Translations under genes and position numbers: made by a program
The notes under the pieces: model-generated
Seen by the model: the letters and a program-made list of their open reading frames with translations, nothing else
What the model was told of the DNA's origin: nothing
Database searches by the model: none
Source: Glandiceps talaboti
Taxonomy: Eukaryota > Hemichordata > Enteropneusta > Spengelidae
Length of the DNA: 50,000 nucleotides
Assembly (NCBI RefSeq): GCF_964340395.1
Contig: NC_135570.1
Span: 7,992,822-8,042,821 of the forward strand
Reading direction: 5' to 3'
In this document: in pieces, positions 1 through 9,167 of the stretch
How the letters are laid out: each line of letters opens with the position of its first letter
How positions within the stretch are numbered: the first letter of the stretch is position 1

Positions 1-190
1 AATATGTATGTGACATTGTACAAATTAGTATGCATACATGACTTTTTATGCAAATCAGTATGCTAATATAATATATTATGCAAAATTTTTTTGCCCATAT
101 GAGTTATTATGCAAATATTATGAAGAAGTCATGCATTTACAATAAAAATGATGATATTCTAACAACATATCAAATATTTCATCATTTTAG

Positions 191-2074
191 GTGCCTTTAC
201 CAGAAGAAGATACTGCCCTCGTTGGCAGCAGTGAACATTCACCTACTAGAACCAGCAGTTGTTGGCCCCCTGATAAAACCAATCATACAAATAAAATGCA
301 AACATCCGCTGCACCAGGTGAATACCCAGCAAGAAGGAGGAGATGTAAGTCATATATTGCTGTGATTTTGACTTAGAATAAACAGTCCACAGAACTAATT
401 TAGAGTAGATGACTGACTTGAATTGAACTTACAGATAGTGACAGCGATTACATGATAATATCGGTGAAAGTAACAACAACGAGAAATGAGAACAAATAAT
501 TCTGGTGAGCCCATTTAAGATAGTTCCCAGGAACTAATCAAAGTCTTGAGAACCAGGAAAATATGACCAGGATTATAACTTTTGTAAGGTGCTTATAAAA
601 ACATACATCGTTTATTAGTACTTGAATATGAATGTTAGGAATTTTGCAGAGGATGTCTTGTGTTCACATTGTAAATAAATATTTGTGTATTTACATGTGT
701 TTGTTTTAGCGGAGTATCCACTAAGTGCAAGTAGCTACATCGATGGGACGTCACTCCCATCAGCTACCAAGGGACTCTGGTCTACATCTACCAGTTCCAA
801 ACCTGACTTGCCAGATTTGTTCAGTAAATTAGGACTGGGCAAATATACAGATGTATTCCAACAGCAAGAGGTTAGTTGTATAGATTGTCATAGATATTTT
901 ATCTTACACTCATGGACTTTCCATTATTCCATATGTACCAGAAATTACCTGCACTGATGCACATGCATACTACTGGTATTTTCATTAGCAATACTGAAAA
1001 CATTATTGCATACCTGCATGCAAATGATATGGAAATGAGGACACAATCATTCGCTATGCATGAAATCGCGTGATCGCGTTGTATGATTTTTATGGAAATT
1101 TGCCATTTCGGTTAAACATATGTAATACAAACATAACCCCATGCTGCATGAGTCCAGTATGGGTACTCAGGGGTATTTACTCTACTGCTTGCAATGTTTT
1201 CTGCTGCACTTTCACCCGCTACACTCGTGAAAGTATGGGCACACAGAACACTGCAAGCACTCGTGCAAATACCCCGAGTACGCCACACTTCCATTCACAT
1301 ATCATTGGATTTTGTCATAGTATAGACTTATGGGAATATTTGATTTCAAGCAAATTGGCTGCCAAAGTACCTTTCACTAATGATTACTTTCATTATTTCA
1401 CAGATTGATCTCCAGACATTTTTAACATTAAGTGACCTTGACTTGAAAGAATTAGGCATCACTACGTTTGGGGCAAGAAGGAAAATGCTTTTGGCTATAT
1501 CAGGTAAGAATTCACACTCTGTGACATATCACAGCTGTCTATGATGTCATCCGTTTTAGAATCACACCCTGTGATATCACAACTCCTGTCTATGATGTCA
1601 TCCGTTTTAGAATCACACCCTGTGATATCACATCTCCTGTCTATGATGTCATCACTTCTCACACCTTCTGACCACACAACTTCTGTGTATGTCATCAGTT
1701 CTAGACTTCACACACTGTGACATCACCAGTCCTGTCCATGATGTCATCAGTTCTAGACCTCACACACTTTGACATCACCAGTCCTGTCCATGATGTCATC
1801 AGTTCTAGACTTCACAGAGTTTGACATCACAAGTTCTCATCTGTGTCATTAATTCTGTGCATATATAAATCTAATTTGTGAAAGCATATACATTTTGTCT
1901 CTATAGTTACTGAAAACAGTTTTCTTATAACTTTCTCAATTTTATTAAATTTTGTTTTCATTCTTTATCTCAGACCTGAACAAGAATCAGAAGAAACCAT
2001 TGGTTGGAAGCACATCATGTAATATAGATACAGCCACACAGCATCATACAACTTCCAACTATTCGGCATGGTAG
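191..2074 (+). CDS. BICC1: Bicaudal-C homologue 1, C-terminal part (four exons, 5' partial)
   Basis: Exons 191-344, 710-870, 1404-1503 and 1974-2074 (TAG at 2072-2074) join in phase (1, 0, 1) at AG/GT sites and give 171 residues. Residues about 88-140 form a SAM domain, seen in LFSKLGLGKYTDVF, DLQTFLTLSDLDLKELG and FGARRKMLLAIS; as I recall it, this is almost identical to the vertebrate BICC1 SAM domain. The last residue is Trp, as I also recall for human BICC1. The family consists of cytoplasmic RNA-binding proteins with N-terminal KH domains that regulate mRNA translation in polarity, kidney and cilia-related development; the SAM domain polymerises into scaffolds. The KH domains lie upstream of this window. 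The 51 residues of the first exon are low-complexity linker. The family call is very secure; the exact start of the first exon is inferred from one acceptor. Confidence 0.93.
710..870 (+). CDS. BICC1: BICC1 exon with first half of the SAM domain
   Basis: Acceptor TTTTAG ends at 709 and donor GTTAGT starts at 871. The exon encodes a Ser/Thr-rich linker and then PDLPDLFSKLGLGKYTDVF, which are helices 1 and 2 of the SAM fold. It ends in phase 0, and the next exon (1404-1503) continues with IDLQTF. Confidence 0.93.
1404..1503 (+). CDS. BICC1: BICC1 exon with second half of the SAM domain
   Basis: Acceptor TTTCACAG ends at 1403 and donor GTAAGA starts at 1504. It encodes helices 3-5 of the SAM domain (DLKELGI, FGARRKMLLAIS). 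This exon is too short to stand out as an open frame and was found by its splice sites and similarity to BICC1. Confidence 0.93.
1515..1850. repeat. 51-52-bp tandem repeat in the last BICC1 intron
   Basis: About six or seven imperfect copies of a 51-52-bp unit. Each holds a TGATGTCATC core, close to a CRE/ATF half-site pair, plus TGTGAYATCAC. It sits between the last two coding exons. An open frame on the minus strand (1495-1695) results from the repeat. Confidence 0.85.
1974..2074 (+). CDS. BICC1: BICC1 terminal coding exon
   Basis: Acceptor ATCTCAG ends at 1973. The phase carries one base from the previous exon. It encodes DLNKNQKK (end of the last SAM helix) and a short Ser/Thr/His-rich tail ending in SAW and stop TAG (2072-2074). 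The presumed 3' UTR starts at 2075. Confidence 0.9.
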
Positions 2075-3015
2075 TATCGTTACCATGGATATGTGTTGTC
2101 ATAGAAACAACTAAGAAGAATACAGGGCTGTCAAATGAAGGCACTGGAGACGCACTGAGCGCTTCAGAGACTGCGTTGGAAAAATGCCACCCAAACTGGC
2201 TCTCCAAAGTTGAGAGTCAAGGTGTGGAATTTGACATGCTTTAACTTTTTTGGAAGCTAACTATTTACAGAAAGCCTGTTGACAAGTGAAAGAACAGGGT
2301 TTTTAAAATCAGAGAGAAGACAGATTTATTTTAGAAAGTATAGTGGGTGTGGGAATTCAGTATGTTGACGAGATATTTATTCTGAGAGACGACGTAGTAT
2401 CAAGTATTTACCATGCTACTCGTCCCAAGTTAAATTTTTATATAATTTTGGTCTGTTTATAAATGCTGAGAAAAAAAAACACAGTTGGATTTGAAATCCG
2501 GTATTTTTGGTATGCAAAGCAGAACCAACGACAAGCTGGAAACAGGATTTCTGCGATTTATGTTGCTGCAGAAAAATTGCAATAACTGCTGCCTTCTGTC
2601 GCCATGGCAACACCAGGTCAGCTGAGGACAAGGAGACAATGTACTTAAAGCGCTGTAAAGAGTGCTAAATTGTATATCTGAAATGAAAACTACTTATTTG
2701 CATATATATATAATTTTGTTATGTGAACGTATGCTATCTTTTTTTTTGCTACCATGTTAAACTGCATATTATGAGTACAGTGAATAGCTTATTTCTTGAT
2801 TTTAGTGTAGAAATGAAATATTTTCAGCATGGACCACTTTCTAAAGTTTCGTCCATATATGATTATTTGAAATGGTTTTCTTCTGTTCTTAGCCATGACA
2901 ATAATACAAATCTACAGCAAGCAAGTTATTTTTTGTGAAAAATATGTGAGAGTGTTTTACCTACAGAGAGAAATGTAATGTATGAACCTTTTCTGTAAAA
3001 GTGATATTGTTTATA
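2075..3015 (+). other. BICC1: Presumed BICC1 3' UTR and downstream sequence
   Basis: No coding exon or clear repeat is seen. It includes an RFX X-box-like site at 2598-2611 and another, weaker, at 2095-2108. No convincing single polyadenylation site could be chosen. AATAAA hexamers occur further down (for example 3525-3530), but they lie inside repeat arrays. Confidence 0.4.
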
Positions 3016-3019
3016 CTTT

Positions 3020-3310
3020 TGAATGTCCAATTAGAGTTCAAATCTAAGGGAAAATTTGAACTCAGTGTTTAGACTGACCTATTGGAGTTAAAAGCCTGAG
3101 GTCAAAGGTCAAATAGTGTTTTGAATGGCTAATTAGAGTTAAAATACAAGGTCAGAGTTCAATTATGTTTGGAATGACCAATTAGAGTTTAAAGCTAGAG
3201 CTCGCAAAGTTGAACACAGTTTTTGGAATGATCAGAGTTAAAAGGTGAGAGGTCAAAGTTTAGTTGTATTCAAAATGACAAATCAAGGTTAAAAAATGTC
3301 GGTTCGAAAG
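3020..3310. repeat. Diverged ~60-bp tandem repeat with AGGTCA-like motifs
   Basis: Four or five degenerate units share the pattern AATGACCAATTAGAGTTAAA followed by AAGGTCA-like words. One unit contains a perfect DR1 (two AGGTCA half-sites spaced by one base) at 3099-3111. The copies are too diverged to fix a period exactly. Confidence 0.6.
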
Positions 3311-3499
3311 TACAAAAGGTCCAATTTGTAAATCAAGTTTAGCAGAAAAATTGGAAAGGATGGAATGTGTGAATGTACAGAGATTGTGAATGAACTACAC
3401 TACTTTCCTATTGGCCTGTTTTGAGTCAGTATTAAAAATTTAAAAAAATATTCTTTATAATCATGAGATTATGAAGAGTAGAAATATTTGTAAAAAATC

Positions 3500-4412
3500 T
3501 GGTTAATAACCGACAATGATAGTCAATAAAGGTCATATTGACTGACCGATTGGAAGTTTCTTTTTACTGACAAGGATAGCAGGAGTCAATAAAGGAAAAT
3601 ATTGACTGACAGTGAAAGTTGTCTGTTTGCACTGGCAATGATGGCAATGCAGGAAAATATTTACTGAAACATTGTTTTTTTCCCTACCAAAAATGGTAAA
3701 AAAAATTGTCAATAATGGAAATATTGGCTGATAGATGGAAAGTTTATGATAGCCGGAGTCAATAAAGGAAATATTGACTGAAGTATTATTTCCACTGACA
3801 ATGATAGCAGGGGTAAATAATGAAAATATTGACAGATTGAAAGTTCATTTCCACTGATAATAATAACTTGGGTCAATATGGGATGTCTAAATAAACGTAA
3901 GAAGGGGGTCAATTATAGATATTTTATTAGAAATTTGAAAATTTCTCAACATTTGCAATTTTAGCAAATGCCAATATAACGTTTATTGACTGATATGTTC
4001 TCAAAGCGGCAATGATAGTAGTCATTATCTTAAATATTGACTGATTTAGCTTGCAGGGTGGTGTAATGATCAATATATGATAATTTACTAATATAGTTTT
4101 TAGCAATTCTGAAAGTGATCAATATTTGGAATATTGATGACTGCATCTTTTAAGGATGGTGGTCAGTATATGAAATATTGACTCGTGCATGATTTAAGTT
4201 TGATGCTGTGGTCAATATTTGGAATATTGACATGTACACCCTTTAAGTAGAGGGGTTGATATATGAAATATTGACTGTTGTATCTGTATGAAGTGTGATG
4301 CTTTAGTCAACATTTGAAATATTGACAAGTACATCTGTACAGAGAGGGTCAATATATGAAATATTGACTTCCATCTGTCAAGTGAGATGTAGTGGTCAAT
4401 ATTTGATATATT
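3500..4412. repeat. Array of spaced AT-rich palindromes (GTCAATATNTGAAATATTGAC type)
   Basis: The first half (3500-3870) repeats a CAATAAAGGAAATATTGACTG word at irregular spacing of roughly 50-80 bp. The second half (about 4110-4412) repeats an imperfect palindrome of GTCAATAT, a short centre and ATATTGAC about every 44-50 bp, in seven or eight copies. No coding potential. Confidence 0.8.
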
Positions 4413-4419
4413 AACTGAT

Positions 4420-5670
4420 GCAAACAGCTGAAGGCCGATATATATCTAGAAATATACTTAACCACATACAAATGTTTGGCCATGTACTTAAGTTGTCCAG
4501 AGAAGTACACAGTGTGTTTAAAGATCGAGTTATGTTCTGTTCAGAGTGCAGCCATAATGTTATTATGATGACACGGTCAGCTTCTATGTATATATATTTT
4601 GATATTGACTTCTAATTTACTCCTGACACTGAAGTGGTTAACCAGTGGATAAATTTATTATTGCCTTCCAATACTAAGTAACTGCTACATTGTAGTTGAA
4701 TTATGAACAGATAAGTACAAAAATATTTGTTTATTTCATTTCATAGGCTTATCTGAAATTGTGTTGTCATGGCAACTGGGTGATCATGTGATAGGAATTG
4801 TCCATTTTAAACTTTTGCTAAAAATTAATCCATGGTTGTCATGGATATTGATATTGGAATCTAGTAAAATGTTTTTTTTAGGATGTCACTGTTTTAGTCA
4901 GATGTACAGTGTTGTATACAATACTTATACCATGCAGGATACCTTATTTATGGAGAACTTTTTTCACCAATTTTTGTCTTAAAACGTTTGTATTTCCACA
5001 TCACAAATCAATGTAGTAATTGGATAGTCATGTAAAAATCCACGGAGAGACATGGCAAGCTCATAGGAATGAAATAGACATGTCACACGTAGTCTTTCTC
5101 AAGCCAGTATTTGTTACATTTCACACAGTCCATTAAACTTGTACTAGCTGTAACTTGGATAATATTTTTCATCACGTAACCAAATATATAGTTACTAATA
5201 ATTGGTCAGTTACTTATAAAAACACATTGTATCTGTTAATTAGTGGTCGATATTATTCGTAGGTGGTGCAGTGACAAGTTTAAAATCGTGAGCGAAAGCT
5301 TGGTTTTCAAATTTGTCACTGTTAAAACTGCACTAATTTGTAACTGTAGTATCGTTTTTCGATCGGACAACTACAATATATTCACTGAAAAGTGGTAAAA
5401 TACTAACTAAGCAGTACATGTTAATCCATGGGCAATCTTATCCATTAGTATTTATACAATAACAGGTTTAAATCATGGTCACCGTTGAGGGCGCTGATTT
5501 CTTGGTGTGTACTCAAAACTCAATTTGATTTATAATGTATACAGCTACAAAAGATATGTTCACCCATATGTGATTCAATACTGTTCAGGGTGTATGGTAT
5601 TATGAGTAAGTTATTGGACCTAACAAAACATTTTCAGTTACAGCAAGTGGAGCTTTAATTAGACCAATAT
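4420..5670. other. Intergenic sequence without recognised features
   Basis: No gene is supported; the short open frames here match nothing I recognise. The only item of note is an X-box-like site at 4763-4776 (GTTGTCATGGCAAC). Confidence 0.5.
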
Positions 5671-5774
5671 CTGTGACATTTGAATGTCAGTTCATCATTT
5701 ACATGTCACTTTCACAGTCTGTATACAAATGTAACTAATCTTTCCAGCCCATCTGAGTATCTGCTGTTGTCATT

Positions 5775-6100
5775 TCTTTTCAGACCAGTTTGTCAGAGAC
5801 CACCAGAGGTCATGAATTGCCAGGGAGGCCATAAATCATGCCATTTCTGTAACATAAGCATACTGGGGGTAATATGGGGGCTTATATCATGCCATTACTG
5901 TATCCTGATAATACCCGTATTGTCATGCCATTTCTGTACCAGAAACGTAAAATGCGGCTGTACACTATGCCATTTCTGTACCCCGATGACGGCCATATAT
6001 CATGCCATTTCTATACCAGAAGCATAAAATTGGGCCATGAATGCCATTTCTGTAGTGAAAGCCACAAATCATGCCATTTCAGTAATAGAAAGGTAATCTT
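5775..6100. repeat. Degenerate repeat built on ATCATGCCATTTCTGTA
   Basis: About eight copies of TGCCATTTCTGTA recur at irregular 25-60-bp spacing. Translated, they yield a string of CHFC words that can look like zinc knuckles, but spacing is irregular and there is no gene context. It is treated as a repeat. Confidence 0.7.
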
Positions 6101-6454
6101 GATGCATCTACCATAAATGACAGACTATATAACTTGTTTCTGCTTTCTACTGTAAAAGTAGTTGTATTTGCTTGGAGCCACACCCAATCAACTTGTAATC
6201 ATTGAACCCATCATTAGAATTAGTAATTAGTGTATATCCACAATTTCACAACCATGCATTGTTACTTAGTGTCCTGTTTTCCTAAAACATTCAAGTGCAA
6301 GTTTGATGGAAGTGTAAATAAACATACAGCTGAACTGAAGCCTGAATACATAATGAATGTTTTACAGAAAAAATTCCACTTTTTGTGTATTTTAAATACT
6401 ATGTGTGTTGTACATTCTTGACAGCATTTACTTCAAACTTTGTTCAATATTGTG

Positions 6455-6497
6455 TATGTATGTGTGTGTGTGTGTGCACATACGTACATGCCTGAAC

Positions 6498-6528
<31 letters not shown>

Positions 6529-6817
6529 TGTATGTATGTATGTATGTATGTATGTATGTATGTATGTATGTATGTATGTATGTATGTATGTATGTATGTA
6601 TGTATGTATGTATGTATGTATGTATGTATGTATGTATGTATGTATGTATGCATGCATGCATGCATGCATGCATGCATGCATGCATGTATGTATGTGTGTG
6701 TATGTGTGTGTACATATGTATGTATGTAATGTGTGTGTGTATGTATGTATGTGTGTGTATGTATGTATGTATGTATGTATGTATGTATGTATGTATGTAT
6801 GTATGTATGTATGTATG

Positions 6818-6848
<31 letters not shown>

Positions 6849-6932
6849 TGTGTGTGTATGTATGTATGTATGTATGTATGTATGTATGTATGTATGTATG
6901 TATGTATGTATGTATGTATGTATGTATGTATG
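6455..6932. repeat. TATG tetranucleotide microsatellite
   Basis: Nearly pure (TATG)n of about 430 bp, with a (TGCA) block at 6650-6684 and TG-rich interruptions near 6455-6480, 6693-6715 and 6728-6755. Every frame on both strands stays open because the repeat lacks stop codons in most phases; none is a gene. Confidence 0.98.
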
Positions 6933-7299
6933 TGCCCACTTGTGTGCATGTTTGTGAGTGAATGAGTAATGATGAATGAATTTATGTATGAACAAAAAAT
7001 GAAAGTGGTCCTATTTTAAGTGGACAAGATACAGTGTTACAAACTATATAGCAAAATAAAAATAAAAATGGAATCAATCATTTTGCATATTATTATGTCA
7101 TTTCATTTTATCAATTATTGTTTTAATTTTCGATCTTATAGAGGAGAATATTTCTTTAATTGTATTTTTTATTTTAATATCTTCTCCCGTGGCAGTTTCA
7201 ATCTTAATGCTGAGCTATCTTTCAAATTGAATAAATATTTTACATAAAAATAGAATTTTTGTTGCTTCCTGTTTTAATAACACAAGTGAACTGAAGGTA

Positions 7300-7302
7300 G
7301 CG

Positions 7303-7337
<35 letters not shown>
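7300..7337. repeat. TG dinucleotide repeat
   Basis: A short uninterrupted (TG)n tract. Confidence 0.95.
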
Positions 7338-7341
<4 letters not shown>

Positions 7342-7434
7342 GCCATGATATTTGGTGGGTCCATTACCTTGGGTGTCTAGTTGGGAAATTGTTCAAATCA
7401 AAATGATCGCATCACAGGTGTGTGATTTGGGTCA

Positions 7435-7790
7435 AAAAATGTGATTTTTGGTCAAAAAACTTAAACTCAGAAACTACTGGACAGATTGGTGCGAAATTTG
7501 GCGGAAACGATCTAAAGGGGGTGTAAAGTAAGATTTGTTCATGACATGATGATGCCATCAGTAATATGCAAATTAGGGCTAAAAATGTCTTGGTCAAAAG
7601 TCAATAATTCCAAAACTACTGAGCAGATTGGGCTGAAATTTAATTTGAATGCATCTAGGGATGTATGGATGAAGAAATATTAAGCATACAATGATTCCAT
7701 GAGTAATTTGCAAATTAGGTGTAAAAATGTTCATTTTTGGTCAAAAACTTATACATTTGTATCTTAAAAAATACTTGGTCAATGAGTCTG
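7435..7790. repeat. Satellite part 1: ~143-bp unit, 2.5 copies
   Basis: The words TTTGGTCAAAAA, AACTACTGRRCAGATTGG, GAAATTT and GCAAATTAGG recur in the same order at about 7442, 7583 and 7726. A fragment of the same family (AGATTGGTCTGAAACTTGGTG) lies at 23291-23311, so the element is dispersed. Confidence 0.75.
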
Positions 7791-7856
7791 AAACTTGGTG
7801 ACATGTTTCCAAAAGTGTTATTCTGCAGATTTTGTTCAAAACGTTTTGACAAAATT

Positions 7857-8320
7857 GGCCCTAGCAACCATGACCACACCCTTAGCAACAACCAAATGGC
7901 AGTATATTTTGGTCAAATAACAACATCATCTGGTAGGCAAGTGAGTAAACATTCAAAAAATGTATCCAAATACCCTAGCAACCATGACCACGCCCATAGC
8001 AACATCCAAATGGTCGTGTATTTTACAAAGATAACGGATTAATAGACAATTGAATAAACATTCAAAAAATATATGTAAATTTGCCTAGCAACAAGACCAC
8101 GCCCTTAGCAACAGCCAAATAATCACGTATATTGCAAAGATAACAACAGGAATAGAAAGACAAATGAATAACTTCAAAAAATGTATGTAAATATATCTAA
8201 CAACATGACCACGCCCATAGCAACAGCCAAATGATAGTGTATATCGCAAAGATAGCAACATGGTTGTATAGGCAACTGGATAGTCATTCAGCAAATGAAC
8301 ACCTATTGTTAGCATGGACT
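7857..8320. repeat. Satellite part 2: ~112-bp unit, four copies
   Basis: Units start with CCTAGCAACCATGACCACG or a close variant at about 7859, 7971, 8083 and 8195. Each is followed by CCAAATGRT and an AAACATTCAAAAAATRTAT segment. It adjoins part 1 and probably belongs to the same composite repeat. Confidence 0.8.
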
Positions 8321-8539
8321 AGCATATGGATAAACATTTTTAAAAACTGTACAGTTGTGTTACACGCCATTGGCGGTATTTTTAATAATTTCGATAACAA
8401 CAATAAATGTGTATATACGGAGTATAAGTTTACAGCACAGACACATAGATTTACAGTAATTAACAATTTACAAATCATAATATATCAAATCAAATAAAGA
8501 ATAAAATAGTAGCTGTGGTAAAATAATTAAAATCCAAAC

Positions 8540-8974
8540 TTTCCAGGAATAGGGAGTCTAGTGAATGACAGACCATATGAAAGACATGAAAGACACGGTT
8601 CGGGTTATGGCGCCCTCTGGAGAAGAATCTCAGGCAGCACTTGTACCGGCGGCACTCTGTGCTCTGTCAGGACATACATACATAACAGTGCTTTTGATTG
8701 GATTACGAACTAGATTATATCCCAGATTTAATATACCTGGTAAAGATAATTGGAGCGATCACTTTGTAATTATCGATCACGTACAGCGGTCAAGGTACAC
8801 CTCTTTCGAAATTGCTATATAAAGTATATTCATTATATATCCCCTTTCAAGAATATATTGCCTCTGATCTGAATATTAATATTACCCGCAAACAGCTTTC
8901 CACCAATTAGAATTAATGTTACATTAGCTCACACCTAGCAGTCGTTCATTCATCGCCAGTGACGTACTCTGCAC
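8540..8974 (+). promoter_or_regulatory. Putative promoter region of the pyrophosphatase gene
   Basis: Compared with flanking DNA this stretch has more CpG. It has a TATATAAAG word near 8815-8823, about 155 bp before the first ATG, and a GCGCCCTCTGG site at 8609-8619 that partly resembles a CTCF core. The transcription start is not visible from sequence alone. Confidence 0.35.
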
Positions 8975-9167
8975 ATGTTTACTCTACGACAAGCCCGTAG
9001 CGTACTCAGACAGGTCAGCATCGTACCTAGAGTTCGTAACCCAGCTGCCGGAGCCGCATTACGTATTCGCTGCATCAACCAACACCTCAGATCTTCAATC
9101 GCCAACATGTCGTACACAGTCTCTGAAAGGGGTGCCCCGAACTCTCTGGAATACTGCATGTATATAC
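8975..9167 (+). CDS. PPA1: Pyrophosphatase exon 1: presequence plus cytosolic-type start
   Basis: ATG at 8975 opens [14 protein letters not shown], an Arg-rich amphipathic-looking leader. A second ATG at 9107 (context CAACATGT) starts the segment aligned with cytosolic enzymes. The donor GTAAGT begins at 9168 and leaves one base (C), which joins GT of exon 2 to make Arg. Confidence 0.9.

Noticed and set aside
5680-6116. Cys-His-Phe-Cys repeats resembling zinc knuckles.
   Set aside because: Produced by a repeated TGCCATTTCTGTA word with irregular spacing, in two overlapping frames; no homologue recognised.
6405-6995. Long open frames on both strands (up to 183 codons) of repeating Tyr-Val-Cys-Met or Tyr-Ile-His-Thr.
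   Set aside because: They are translations of the TATG microsatellite, open in all frames, without splice or gene context.
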